Source: Setophaga petechia | Taxonomy: Eukaryota > Chordata > Aves > Passeriformes > Parulidae | Assembly (NCBI GenBank): GCA_024362935.1 | Contig: JANCRA010000060.1 | Span: forward strand, 2,143,501 to 2,207,500 | Reading direction: 5' to 3' | DNA: 64,000 nucleotides | Part shown: positions 50,801 through 63,399 of the stretch, in pieces | Layout of the letters: the number at the start of each line of letters is the position of its first letter | Position numbering within the stretch: the stretch's first letter is position 1 | Translations under genes and position numbers: made by a program | The notes under the pieces: model-generated | Told to the model about the DNA's origin: nothing | Databases searched by the model: none | The model's input: only the letters and a program-made list of their open reading frames with translations

Positions 50801-53800
50801 CGGGAGGCTCCAGAGGCCCCTCATCGGTGCAGCCTGTGTGATGCTGAAGGCTGTCAGAGCCGTGGCCCAGGGGGCATATGCGGGGCGAGGGGCTGAGACG
50901 CAGGCTCTGCTGCTCTGGGTGCTGCAGCATGGGGACACTGTCTTTGCACAGAGCCCCTCGCTCCGGCAGGCCTGCAGCACGCTGGCCTTCCTGGAGACCC
51001 CTGACGGCCCTGCGTGCCCACAAGACCTCTATGACCCCTGTGACAGCACCTTGCAGGCACTGCTGGGACCCGAGCGCTTTCCTCCTGCTGCCTTCCACAA
51101 TCCATCTGTCCTCCGTGCCTTGAGGGCTGTGGGCTTGCGGCACGATGAGGGGTGCGTGCTGCCCTCAGACATCCTGGAAGCTGCAGCAAAAGTCAATCAG
51201 GGTGGCAGGGCAGCTCTGGACAGGGCTGAGGCACTGATCACAGTCTGCAACCACCCCAAGACACTGGATGGCTTCAGTGTGGCAGAGCTCCAGCAGCTCC
51301 AGGCCCTGCCCTGGGTGCCTCGCTCCAAGTGCACAGGAGAGGCTGGGCAGCCCTTCCTGCCCCCTAAGGAGCTGAGATCCATGCAGTACCAATCCCTGGT
51401 GGGGCTTGCCATGCCCCTGACCGATGCCTTTGTGCCAGAGGCAGAGAAGAAGCTGGGGCTGAGCCAGACCCCACCGCCGGAGAGAGTGTGGGAGCAGCTG
51501 AGAAAGCTGGCGGGGCGCAGGAACATGGATGAGGTGGGTCCTGCTCTTCAGCCCATTTACTGGCACATGCAGGAAAACCTGAAGGCCTTTAGGACTGCCC
51601 CGGATGGTGCTGTTGTGTGGACTGGGTCTGGGCTTGTCCTGCCACGTGATGCTGTGCTGGGCTATCCTGAGAAGCTGGAGCTGGGGATGCTGGTGCCCCG
51701 CGTGCCCCCTGACTTCCTGTCCTACGGCTGCCTCTTCAGGGCTTGGGGAGTGGCGGACGGGGTGAGTGAAGAGAGGGCGGTGTCAGCCCTGCGCTCCCTG
51801 GGGCAGGACATAGACAGGCGCAGCCCCAGAGCGGGCACTGCCGCAGAGTTGCAGGTGGTTGTAGCTGTCCTGGAGTGGCTGAAGAGGCGGGGCCACCAGG
51901 GCGAGGGCGCTGTGCCGGTTCCTGTGAGGATCCCGCAGGGCTCAGGCTTTGCCCTCCGTCCTGCTGCCTCTGCCGTGTACCTGGACATGGAGCTGGAGGA
52001 AGAGGAAGATGTTCAAGAGGTGGTGCACGAGGCAGTGCCTTCCAGCACAGCCATGTTCCTGGGCACAGAGCGTCTCAGTACACGGGTGCTGGGCCTGGAG
52101 CCGTTCACAGCCTGTGGCCCCTCGGAGCCCATCACCCGACGCCTCCGCAACATCCTCCAGGAGTACGGCGAGGAGGGCGACCTCTTCACAGAGATGGTCC
52201 AGAACGCAGAGGATGCCAGCGCTACCGTGTGCCGTTTCCTCCTGGACCTGCGGTGCCGCAGAAAAGCCACCTCTGGGCTGCTAGACCCAGGCATGGCTGC
52301 CTGCCATGGCCCAGCCCTCTGGGCCTACAACGATGCCCTCTTCACAGAGGATGACCTCCAGAACATCACCCGGATTGGGGCTGCCACAAAGGAGGGCCAG
52401 GCAGGCCGGATTGGGCGCTTTGGGCTGGGCTTCAGCTCTGTGTACCGTGTCACGGATGTGCCAGCAGTGCTGAGTGGGGAGACACTGCTCATCTTTGATC
52501 CCAACGGCACCCATCTGGGCAAGCACATCCCCAGGGCCGGCTCCCCTGGCATCCGCCTGGACTTCTCCAGCCGACCACGCATCCTCCGTGTCTTTGCTGA
52601 GCAGTTCCAGCCCTACCACGGTATCTTTGGGTGCTGCCTGCCTAAGCCAGGACCCTTTCCTGGGAGCCTTTTCCGCTTGCCTTTTCGCACTGAAGAGGAA
52701 GCTGTGACATCGCAGATTTGCTCTGAGGCCTTTGGTACAGAGCGCATCCAGTCCCTTGGAACTGCTTTCCTTGGCTCTAACCGGCTCCTGCTGCTCTTCC
52801 TGAAGAAGGTGAGGGAGCTGACCCTGGAGATGCTGCCAGACACGGCCACTTCTGCAGAGGATACCATGCCTCTGGTCACGCTGCAGAGAAAGGAGATCCG
52901 AGACTTGGGGGCCCCTGGGGATCCCCCAAGCTGGGCAGCCATCGAGCAGCTCTCAGCCTGTGAGAAGGAATCCAGGACCACGTGGCACTACCTGGTTTTG
53001 GTGTGTCAAGGTGATGGGGCGTTGTTGGAACTGTTTCACCAGAACACAGAGGCGGGACTCCATCCTCCACTTCCCATGGCTGGTGTGGCCCTTCCCCTTG
53101 CCCCCACTGAAGATGGCAAGTGGGTGCCACGTCTGGATGCTGAGAAGGGGCAAGTTTTCTGCCACCTTCCCATGCCGATCATGTCAGGGCTGCCAATCCA
53201 CCTGCATGGGGCCTTCAGCATCCTCTCAAATCGCAAGGGGCTGTGGGGCACAGCAGAGCGGGGCAAGTGGAACCGGGTGCTGCTCCACAATGCCGCGCCG
53301 ATGGCCTGGCTCAGAGCACTGGACCATCTCCGTGCCATGCACGAGGCAGGCGAGTTAAAGAACTATGAGTATCATCTCTTCTGGCCAGAAATTAGCACTG
53401 CCCGTTACCCCTTTACAGAGGCTGTGACTGGTTTCTACCAGGCTGTGGCAGCCAGGAGTGGCCCAAGGCTCTTTTCTGATGGCCACTCCTGGTGCTCACT
53501 GCAGGACGCCTGCTTCCTGCACCAGGCTGTGGAGAGACACCCTAAGCTGGGTACTGTGGCACAGCGAGTCTTTGCCATCACCGTGCCCCGTCCCCTGTTG
53601 GCTGTGGCCTTGCCTGGGAAGGTGCAGGAGGGCCTCGGGAAGGCACTGGATGCTAGAACCTATGACTGGAGCCGCTTTCTCTGTGAACTTGTGCTTCCCA
53701 ACTTGGAAAATCTCCCTGATGTTGACCGGAACCTGCTGGTGCTCCATGCACTCGATATGTCTCATGAGGGTGTGGACAAAGTGCTGCAGACAGTGCCCTG

Positions 53801-56800
53801 CATCCCTGTTGCCCCTCATGGCCACCTGCAGCTCATCAATTACCTGGTGCATCCCAGAGGCCATGCTGCCCCTTTATACAACCCTGAGGATGGGCGCTTC
53901 CCCACTGGGAATGCCTTCCTTTCTCTGGAGAGACTAAACCAACTGGAGAGATTGGGCATGGTGAAGAACACCGTGGCTCTGCCAGAGCTGCTGGAGAGAG
54001 CAAAGACTGTGCAGCTTGTCTGGACCAAGAATCATGCCCAGGGCTACCAGAGGGCTGCCTGCATCCTTGAGTTACTTCGGAATGCAGTGAAGAAGGGAAA
54101 AAACGACACCCTGCAGGCCGCTTTCCAGACTGTGCCCTTCCTCCCTGCTGCACAGCGCACTGGTCAGCCTGTGCTGCTGCCAGCTGCCCAGCTCTACCAT
54201 CACCTCCATGAGCCACTAGTGGGACTCATCCAGCCTATCTTGGCTCCTAAAATGTTGGGGAAAAACTTCAGCCTCTCCGAGGAGGTAGCGTCCTTCTTGG
54301 GGCTGGACCGGCAGGTATCATCAGCTCAGGTCCTTGAGCAGCTGCGAGCACTCCGTCGTTTCTCCAAGACTCTCCCTTTGGAGACCCTGCAGTACAACAC
54401 CAACTGCTGCTACAAGCACCTGGACATGCTGCTCCGGGAACATCCCTCCAGCTGGGATGAGGTGGCTTCTGCAGTGGCCCCAGGGGAACCCTTCATCTTG
54501 GTGGGCTCCTGTTTTGTGCCAGTCACAGCTGTGGCTGAGACACTGTCATTTGAGGCTGCCCCATACCTTCATCAGCTCCAAGACCAGTACAAGCCTTACA
54601 GTGAGCTCTGGGCGTGTGTGGGGCTGCGCCACACATTCGCCTGGGATGATTATGCCGGAGTGCTCTGCACCCTGGCAGAGACACATGTTGGAAAACCACT
54701 GCCTGCCACGGAGCTGAATCTGGCCCTCCGGCTCGTGTCTTGTGGCTTGATGGCAGATGGCAACCAGCCAGATGCCTGCCAGACCCAGCAACTCTTTCTA
54801 CCTGATGAGGAGGGCATTTTGCACCCAAGAGACAAGCTGTACTTCAATGATGCACCGTGGATGCCGTTGGACAGAGACGTCCTGCTGTGCCATAAACAGC
54901 TGTCCCGAGAGGTAGCCCTGCACTGTGGGGTGACCACCACACGCCACCGAGCACTGGAGAGGTGTGTGGTCAACATTGATCACCTGAGCCTCTGGGCGCA
55001 GCCATTTGGTCCCCATGAAGATTTGCCAACGCGACTGAAGAACATCTTGAAGGAGTACCCCGTACCTGATCTGGTGAAGGAGGTGCTCCAGAATGCGGAT
55101 GATGCCGGTGCGGGGCTTTTGCACTTCGTGTGGGACCGCCGGCAGCACCCAGCAAAGGCCACTTTTAGTGAGCAATGGAAGACCCTGCAGGGCCCTGCCC
55201 TCTGCATCTACAATGACCGCCCCTTCCAGGAGGAGGACATTAAAGGCATTCAGCATCTGGGGGTCGGTAGCAAGCAAGACCGGCAGGATGTCACAGGCAA
55301 ATATGGCCTTGGCTTCAACACTGTCTACCACTTTACTGACTGCCCAGCCTTCCTGACCGGAGACAGTACCCTGTGTGTCTCTGATCCCCATCTCTACTAC
55401 GTGCCCATAGCCACAACTGAGAAGCCTGGTAGCATGTTTACTGTCAACACTGACTTCAAGAAGAATTTTCCAGACATTTATGACACCTTCCTACCATCCT
55501 TCTTCAACTTGAAACAGGGTGTCCTTTTCCGGCTGCCGCTCCGCACTGCAGCTGAGGCTGCCAAGTCCAGGTTGTCTGACATGGTCGTGCGAGACCAAGA
55601 CCTCAAGAACATGGAAGAAACACTGGCTAAGGAAGGTGAGGACTTGGTGCTCTTCCTCCGGCATGTCCACACCATCATTTTCTCTGAGATCCCCCCGGAT
55701 GGGAAAGAGTTGGTGGAGAAGCTGCGGGTAACCACAGAGCTCACAGAGGATGATGCAAAGTTGAGACGGGATTTTCAAGCAAGATTAAGCCAAGCCATGG
55801 ATGGGAACAGCCCCACCCCTCTCTCCTATACCATGAAAGTCAAAAATAGCAGGGCCGAGACCACAAGTTTGTGGAGGGTGATCTCCCAAATTGGGGTGCA
55901 GGATGGAGCTGAGGAGACTCCAGAGCTTAAATGGCTCCCCTATGGGGCTGTGGCTGCCCGCCTGGAGCCTCTGAACCAAGTCAGGGGCAGAGCCTTCTGC
56001 ACCCTCCCACTGCCCTTAGTCACTGGGCTGCCTTTGCACATCAATGCCAACTTCTCTGTGGATGCAGCCAGGGGCAGTCTCCACTGGGACAAAGGTGGCT
56101 CAGGGGCAACCTGGAATGGCTTCTTGCTCCGGCGCTTGGTGGTTCCACTATACTGTTACTTTCTCACCAGGCAGTGGAAAGCCCTGGAATCAGAAAAGCT
56201 CCAGTATCGGTCCCTGGAACTCTGCCAACAGCACCTGAACTCCCACTTCCTCCAGTTTTTCCCTGTCATGAAAAGGGTGTTACCTATGTTCCAGGACATG
56301 GTGAGAGAGGTCTACAAGCACCTCAGTTGTGCACGCCTGCCCCTTGTGCCTGTGTACAGGGAGTCACCTGTCAGGGTGACAATAACCTGGGCATCTCCAG
56401 GTGGAGGGGACATGCTAAAAGAGCCATACTTCCTCGAGGAGATGCCTCAGCCAGAAGTCCAGAAAGTGCTGGAGCAACTGAACATGAAACTGGTTCCAGC
56501 ATTCCCCCACCTGCAGCAGATCCGCGAGGAGTTCACTGAAGCCCAAGTGAACACTGTTGTCTTAGGGCCAGCCTCTCTCCGGTGCTTCCTCAAGGCCCTG
56601 GCTCTGCCTGTGCCCTGCAAGCTGGCCGAGACACCCCTGAGGACCCCACAGAACTGCACCCACCTGCTGCGATACTTAACAGGACGGAACCGGCATTCCC
56701 AAGGTTCTCACAAGGACAAGGACAAGGACAAGGCAATCCTGGAAGACCTGCCCTTGCTGGCCACAGAAGATGGTCTTCTGAATGCTTGCAGCAGCCACCA

Positions 56801-59800
56801 CCCTGTCTTCAAGAACTCCTTTGCCCACCTCTTCCCCAAGCACAGCCACCGTTTTGCCCAAAAGTGTGTTCCTGCGTGGATCCCACCTTGCTTTGTGAAG
56901 GAGCTTGACCTCCCACAGGCCATACCACTCATCCAGGAGGCTTTGGGTCAGTGGGAGTGGACCAAAGAGGGGGAAGAGTGGCTCAAGGGGCTGTGGACCT
57001 TCTTTGAGAGGGTGGTCCTCTCTGAGACCTCAGATGTGGCCATGGAGTCATTCATGAATCTTCTCCAGAATATGTCAGTGCTGCCTATTCAGGGGAATAA
57101 GACAGACTCAAAGCACCTACTGCCACTATCCTCCCTCTCCAGGGTTCTTTATGAGTGTTACTCTGAAGTGGGAAAGGTGCTGCACAAACTGGGCATCCCT
57201 GTGCTCCAGGAGTCCCTGCTGCCCGGGAGTTTTGCCTTCCTTTACCTGAAGCCAAGGGCACTGCAGGTCACAGATCCCAAGGCTATAGTGGCCCATCTGG
57301 CGAACCCAAGAGCTGATCTCTGCTGGGGGGATTTAGAGGAGCAGGATTTGTCAACCCTGCTAAGCTTTGTCCAGCAGGGAAAGAGAAAGCTGGATTCATG
57401 TGCACTGGAGCAGCTCCAGCACCTGCCTCTCTTCCAGAAGTCTGGGGGGGGCTATGTAGCTGTGGCTCCCTACCACAAGGTGCTGTTACTCCGCCAACAA
57501 GTGCCCTCGAATGCCCAAGCCCTGTATGAGTTGGACAAAGACATGCTGCTTCTCACACTAAGCCCGTTCCACGAATGGCTGGCCGAGCGTTTGAAGTGGG
57601 AGGTCACAGATAACCAAAAGCTCTTCATGACTGTGGTACTTCCCCGGCTGTCCCAGCTCTCACGGCAAAACCTCATGGAAGCTGTACGATTGTTCTTTGT
57701 CATGAAACCTTTCTGTAACACTGAGAACATGAAGGCCATTGTGGCAGCATTTCAGAAGGTGGCCTTTATACCAGATACCCACAGAACACTGCGCCTGGCC
57801 TCCTACTTCTACCATGACACGGACTCCTTCCGCACCCTGCGGCTCCAAAACCGCTTTGTGCCTAAATCTTTCTTTAAGGAGCTACGTTTGAACCAGGAAG
57901 AAATTGTGCATTTCTTACTCGAGGCAGGTGTCCGCACCAGCCTCTCTGTAGAGGATTTTGTGGCACTGGCTGAGGAGATAGAGTATGAAGCCACTCAGGG
58001 TACATGCCATGCTGAAGAACTGCTGAAGCGACAACAGAAGATGGTCAAGCAACTTACAATCCTGTTGAAAAATCCCGAGTCAAAGGGTTTCCTGAGGAAA
58101 ATTGCCTCAATCCAATTCCTGCCTCCACTGGATATCCCCCCAGACTTAATGAACCTTCACCCTCCTTTTGCAGGCTGCACTAAGGCCGTGGCTCTGAAAG
58201 GCAGCGTTTCCTACTGCAAAAACGTGGCTGAACTCCTGTGGACATCAGCCACCATCCTGCCAAAATCCCTTAAACTTGAGGAGACATCCCTGAAGGCCAT
58301 GGCAGTTCTTGTAGAGATACCCACTGCCCTGGTGGTGGCCAACCTGGAACATGTGTGCAGGGCAGCTTGCTTGACACAAGGGCAGGTAAGCACACGGGCC
58401 AAGGTGCTCCATAGCATGTACCGCTTCCTGCAGACCCATCTGGAGGAGGTGGATGCAGAGCACCTCGCTGAGCTGCCCATGGTGCTGGCTAAGTCATGTG
58501 ACATGGCCAGGCCACGACAGGTGGTGGCATCACTCCCGGATGAGGCTGACTTTTACCCCTACCTCCTCACACCTCACCCCCAAATGGCTGTCTTTGGAGA
58601 TCTCCTGCAACACCTTGGCGTTGTCCTGGCCCCCACACTAACTCACTACAGCTGTGTCCTGGCCCAAATCTACCAGGAGAGCCATGGCAGTGGGACCCTT
58701 TCCAGTAGCCAGAAGAAGACAGTCCTGCTGGCCACACAGCATTTCTTCCAGCTGCTGTGGAAGGAACCAGAGCCCCCTGATTGCTCTGCTGTGGCTGAGC
58801 TGTACCTGCTGAGCACTGCTGACTGCCTGGAGTTGTCCCACAAACTCTGCTTCAATGACTGTGTGCCCTCAGAGACTGCTCGGGCCCTGGAGAAGACCTT
58901 TGTGTTCATGGCTGCACTGCCAGTGTCTGGGTGCAATGCCAGGTGGCTGCTGCAAAGGCTGCCACCACACCTGCAGCCACGGGTGCTTTCAGAGGTGACA
59001 GAGAAGCAGCTGGAGGAGGGTGGTCCACAGCCGTGTCAGTATGGCTCTCACTGTCCTGCACAGAGGCGTCTGCAGACCCTGCTGGTATCCCCGTGGTTTA
59101 GGCTGGGGCTGGAGTCCCTGCTGCAGTGGCAGACCCCCAAGGCTATGATGGGAATGGAGGGGGATGGTGGCTTTGCAGTGGAGCAGGTGAAAGTGCAGTG
59201 CTGCAAGGTTATCTGCACTGTGCTGGTGCATGGTGGGGCAAAGGTGGAGGGCAGCTCCCAGTCACAGGTTATCCACGTGTGCCTGTCTGGTGGTGCCCAG
59301 CGGCTCTTCTACATCCAGCATGCAGAGATGGTGCTGAACCGGCAGCAGCTGAGGGTGGTGCAGACACTGGCACAGGAAATCAATAACATCCTGGGTGGGC
59401 AGCTGGAGGCACGTGCTTTGTCTGTGCTGCATGAAATGCTGGTCTGCCAGGAGCCACAGGACATTGCCTTGGTTCTGGAGGAGAACAACGTGGCACTGGT
59501 AGGGGCTGCACCAGAGCCAGAGAAGAGGCTGCAGGAGGAGGCTGAAGCTGTGGCAGAAGAGGGGCCATGGAGGGATCCCAGCCTGGCAACCTTGAGGCCT
59601 CTGCATGGTGTCAGGGGGCCAAAGGTGCGGGGCCAATACAAACCTGTGAGCGCTGCCCAGCACCACGGGCAGGGCTCCAGTAGCTCCTTGCTGAGCAGTG
59701 AGGAGCTCATGGTCCTGACTCCGTCCATCCCTGAGGCCCTGCGTTGGCTGTGTCAGGCCACGAGTGACCTGCAGGCAGCCAGCAATGACATCTTGCACAG

Positions 59801-60134
59801 CTGCCCCAACTGGGTGCTCTTCAAAGTGCACCAGGCCCTGGAGAAGGCGCTGGTGGCGGCCGTGCTTGGCCGCGGGGAAGCCTTTGCGGGCCATAGGGGG
59901 CTGATGGGCATGGCCCGAAGGCTGGAGGAGGAGGAGCCGGAGCTGAGGGGCCTCGTCCTGGAAGTGCAGTGGTTGTGTGACTGCGGTGTGGACGGCAAGG
60001 CCACGCAGTACCCGAGTTACCATCCCTTTCCTATGACCCCCAGTGAGGCCTTCCCCAGCGTGGATGAGGAGGAGGTCCTGAAGCGGGCACAGAAAGTGCT
60101 GGTGACACTGAAGGACCATGTGGGCAGAAAGTGA
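44864..60134 (+). CDS. Sacsin-like giant ATPase, 3945 aa, seven coding exons
   Basis: Exons: 44864-44886, 46795-46882, 47068-47170, 47422-47568, 47920-49246, 49499-49587, 50074-60134. All are GT-AG and in phase. The short CACC-ATG exon fits a start. There are three sacsin repeat regions, each opening with an Hsp90-type (GHKL) ATP site: repeat 1 with ELVQNADDAG (38-47) and FGLGF (109-113); repeat 2 starting near 1272, with EMVQNAEDAS (1299) and FGLGF (1375); repeat 3 starting near 2237, with EVLQNADDAG (2262) and YGLGF (2336). A HEPN domain fills about 3809-3935. Human sacsin (4579 aa) also has an N-terminal ubiquitin-like domain and a J domain before HEPN; neither is seen here, where repeat 1 starts almost at residue 1. 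Sacsin acts in protein folding and in organising intermediate filaments. This gene is a paralogue, not SACS itself; its own role is unknown. No frameshift was seen. Confidence 0.92.
45059..45604 (-). mobile_element. LTR in intron 1 of the sacsin-like gene, minus orientation
   Basis: Read on the minus strand it starts TGTTGTGGTTTAACCCCAGC, a very common bird LTR start. It ends CAGTCAAAACCAAGACA and carries AATAAA in CAGAATAAAACGC. The full length is about 546 bp. No clear flanking duplication was seen. Confidence 0.8.
46094..46590 (+). mobile_element. Second LTR of the same family, plus orientation, 5' truncated
   Basis: Matches to the element at 45059-45604 in reverse complement include GCCACTCGCTG, GGTTTCTGTACTGGGCAGGA, TCCGGAATATCCCCCTGGCC and AGCCAAAACCAG. 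The first 40 or so bases are missing. Together with the first copy it forms an inverted pair around a 490-bp spacer (45605-46093) in which I recognise no retroviral gene. Confidence 0.8.
50074..60134 (+). other. 10.06-kb last coding exon of the sacsin-like gene
   Basis: A single open exon of 10061 bases codes for residues 593-3945, that is, the end of repeat 1, repeats 2 and 3 and the HEPN domain. A very large terminal exon is also the hallmark of vertebrate SACS, so the gene plan supports common descent. The acceptor is CTTGTACACAG at 50063-50073. A small (GACAAG)n run at about 56711-56732 encodes a lysine/aspartate stretch. Confidence 0.9.
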
Positions 60135-60348
60135 GAGGTCCCTACCAAGGGGCATGGCACCTGGGGCAAGGGACCACCAGGCACCCATCAGAGACCCACC
60201 ATGGACCTGTTGTGGACTCACCGTGGACTTGCCACAGGCAATTCCAGACTGTGCAGCCCTGGTAGGGGAGTTTTGGTGGCAGATGAAGGCCTAGACCACT
60301 GGACATCACAGTGTAGCCTGAGCCATTGGCATGTCTTGAGTGTGCAGT

Positions 60349-60367
60349 AAATAAAGTGCAAAATAAA
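60349..60367 (+). terminator. Two AATAAA signals ending the sacsin-like transcript
   Basis: AATAAA at 60349 and 60362, about 215-230 bases after the TGA (60132-60134). They imply a short 3'UTR to about 60385. Confidence 0.8.
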
Positions 60368-60474
60368 TGCTGCAGTGCTGGTTGATCCTTCAGTGACAGT
60401 GGAGTCAGGGACATGAAGAAGTCATGGGCAATGGGTGTTGAAGATGGAGGTGGTGATGAAGGCATTTGGAGAAC

Positions 60475-61490
60475 TGTGGTGGGTCAATTTTCTCTAGCCA
60501 GATGCCCACTGAGCCACTCCATTACTTCCCCTCTTTGACTGAAAAGGAGAAGAAAATGTGATAAAAATCCCATGGGTCAGGGAGATCACTGACCAATTAC
60601 TGTCACAGTCAAAACAGACTCACCTTGGGGAAATTAATTTATTTTACAACCAATTAAACAGAGTAGGAAAATAAGAAATAAGAATAAACCTTAAAACACC
60701 TCCCCCTACCCTCCCTTCTTCCCAGACTCAGCCTCACTCCCAATTCTTTTACCTCCTCCCCTTGAGCAGTGCAGAAGATGGAGAATGTGGATTGCTGTCA
60801 GCTCATAACACTTGTCTCTGCTGCTCCTTTCTCCTCACAGATTCTCCTCTCCATGGGAGACAGTCCTGCACCAACTTTTCCAGTGTGGGTCCTTCCCACA
60901 GGCTGCAGTTCTCTAAGAACTGCTCCAGCAAGGTCCCTTTCCATGGGGTACAGTCCTTCAGGAACAGTGTGCTCCCGTGTTCTGCCAGCTCCTGCATGGA
61001 CTCCTCTCCACAGAGCACAGCCCCTGCCAGTGGGCTCCTCCCAGGCTGCAGCTCCCTTCAGGGCATCCCCACCTGCTGTGCTGTGGGTCCTTACATGGGG
61101 TGCAGAGGGGATCTGTTCCTCTACTCACCTACATGGGCTATGGGGCAAAATCCTCCTCCCTATGGGCTGCACCACGGGCTGCAGGGGAATCTGCTCCAGC
61201 ACCTCCTCCTTCCTCAGCCTTGGTGTCTGCAGGGCTGTTGCTCTCACATCTTCTCCTTCCTCCCTGCCAGCTGCTGTTGCACAGCCGTGTTTACCCCTTT
61301 TTTTAGTATCTAATCACAGAGGCCATCCTGGCATCACTGTCTGGCTCAGCCTTAGCCAGTGGCAGGTCCATCCTGGAGCCCTCTGGAGCTGGCTCTGCCC
61401 AACATGGGGGCAGCTTCTGGTGTCTCCTCATAGAGGGTCACCCTGCAGGCCCCTGCTACCCAGACCTGGCCATGCAAACCTGCGACAAGG
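60475..61490 (-). mobile_element. Endogenous-retrovirus LTR-type repeat, about 1 kb
   Basis: It begins 'tggtgggtcaattttctc' and has a minus-strand AATAAA in GTAAAATAAATTAATTTCC near 60632. The long pyrimidine-rich, stop-poor body with irregular GGGCTGCAG-like units (60830-61300) is typical of a long bird LTR. The open frames of 183-241 codons inside it have no protein family. Edges are approximate. Confidence 0.6.
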
Positions 61491-61689
61491 ATGATGAGGT
61501 AGTACCAAGGGGAGCATGAGGGTCTCAAGAAAAGCATGAGGTAGGGGAAGCAACGAGAGGAGTTCAAATGTCAATGAGCTGGAGTCATTCTCATAGGCCC
61601 AGAGACCACCACCAAAGTCCCAGTGTGACTCTGCTGGTATGAGGCCAGGTACACGGCCTGCCCCTGGGTCAGGGCAATCCCAAGCACAG

Positions 61690-62375
61690 ACTTGGGCTGG
61701 GCAGAGCAGGGGTTAAGACCAGCCCTGAGGAGAAGGACTTGGGCATGTTGGTGGACAAAAATCTCAGTGTGGCCCAGCCTCTTGTGCTGTCACCCAGAAA
61801 ACCCCGTGCCCTGGGCTGGCACCAGTGTGGGCAGCAGGGGACAAGGGGGATTCTGCACCTCTGCCCTGCTCAGGTGAGACCCCACCTGCAGAGCTGCCTC
61901 CAGCCCTCGGGTCCAGCATCAGAAGGATGTGGAGTGAGTCCAGAGAGGCCAGAGAGATGCTCCAAGAACTGGAGTCCCTCTGCTATGAGCCGGGCTGGGA
62001 GAGCTGGGGCTGTTCAGCCTGGAGAAGAGAAGGCTTCAGGGAGACCTTAGAGACATTTCTAATGCCTAAAGGGGTCTAAGAGAGCTGAGGGGTGACCTTG
62101 GACAAGGGCCTGGAATGCCAGGACAAGGGGAATTGCTTTCCACTGGCAGAGGGCAGGGTTAGAAGAAACTCTTCCCTGTGGGGATAGTAAGACCCTGGCA
62201 CAGGTTAGCCAGAGCAGCTGTGGCTGCCCCATCCCTGCAAGTGTCTGAGGCCAGGTTGGAGGGGGCTTGGAGCAGCCTGGTCTGGTGGCAGGTGTCCCTG
62301 CCTATGACAGGGGGTGGAATAGGATGACCTTTGAGGTTCCTCCAGCCCAAACCAGTCTAGGATTCTGTGCTGAGG
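61690..62375 (+). repeat. CR1 LINE 3' region, about 690 bp
   Basis: Characteristic words occur in order: 'gaaggacttgggcatgttgg', 'caggtgagaccccacctgca', 'tgttcagcctggagaagaga', 'ttgaggttcctccagcccaa' and the tail 'ctaggattctgtg'. It is a plus-orientation 5'-truncated CR1. Confidence 0.9.
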
Positions 62376-62785
62376 TGAAACATCACCATAGTGATGACGA
62401 ATCCAGGGGTTGCCAAGCTGCCATGGCATCATGTCCATTGGGTGGTCCCTGACAAGGTCAAAGGGCAGCTCCTGAGGAGGAAGACCTGGTCATCTGATTG
62501 GGCCAAGGCTGCAGAAGTGGGATGCCATCGCTCAGTGCTGAAGGCTCAGTGTCAGGTCCCCTGACCCTTGACCAGTAGAAGGTGGAGGCTTTTGTGTCTT
62601 CAATGCAGGGCAGCCCAGGCACATGGCTTCTGCCTCTCCTGCCTGTGTTTCTCCCCTGTCTGGGCAAGGGATGTGAGCTGAGCTGAGGCTGGACATGACA
62701 TCAGTGTGTGGCATGTCTACCAGCCTCAGGGACCATAGAAACGGGGGTGGCTTCAGCCACCAGGAAGATGCATTGCTGCCACTCA
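62376..62785. other. Spacer; nothing recognised
   Basis: No supported exon or repeat. Confidence 0.5.
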
Positions 62786-62787
62786 CT

Positions 62788-63255
62788 GTGACAGAAAACA
62801 TGGAAAAGAGAAAGTTTTGGTTGCAAAATACAGCTCAAAGACTAACTAGAAAGTTAGGTAAAAGAATGTAAAGGTAGACACATAGGATGTTGAACAGAGC
62901 TGGAAGCAGTGGAAAAACAGATTATAAAGCATCCAAGTGAGGTTTTTGGCAAAGTTATGTAACAAGAAACAACAGTGCATGCCCTAAGAGAAGTTCAAGG
63001 CAAGGGTACTTCCAAATATGGGGGCTCACAGTGAATATGACCACCAGAGACCCCTTTAGACAACCCTCCAAGACCATAAAAGGAGTTCCAGCAAGGGACA
63101 GAGGTGGGTAAAGTAGTTCTAGGAAAAGTAATGTTTGTGTATGAGCTAGGAACTACCTTATGATACATATGATCATGGTGGAATAAATCCCTGTTGTAAA
63201 GTTTCTTCACTTAGAGGAGACATCCTCTGCATATAAATATTAGTCATTAATCAAC
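62788..63255 (+). mobile_element. Possible solo LTR
   Basis: It starts TGTGACAGAAAACATGG, has a TATA-like CCATAAAAGG at about 63073 and a poly(A) word GGAATAAATCCC at about 63180. This is the LTR order of parts. Ends and target duplication are not confirmed. Confidence 0.5.
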
Positions 63256-63399
63256 AGTAATACTAGATCCAGGGGTGATCTGAAATGAGTGGTGTCACCA
63301 CAGCCTGGCCACTTCATACACCTGATCCAGCAGCACTGAGCCTGCTGGTTTGGGAGATTTTCCCTCAGCCATTCACTCGGTCCATATCTCACCAGTCTG

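Noticed and set aside
59400..59720. Search for a J domain just before HEPN
   Set aside because: No HPD motif or J-type helices. The region is acidic and then Ser/Gly/His-rich linker.
59862..59900. R-x6-H pattern in the sacsin-like HEPN region, suggesting an RNase-type HEPN
   Set aside because: The pattern is in the loop between helices, not where catalytic HEPN RNases carry it, and sacsin HEPN is a non-catalytic dimer and nucleotide-binding domain. Probably coincidence.
60762..61494. Plus-strand open frames of 183 and 241 codons
   Set aside because: They lie in an LTR-type repeat, are low in complexity, have no homology that I recognise and no splice or poly(A) context.
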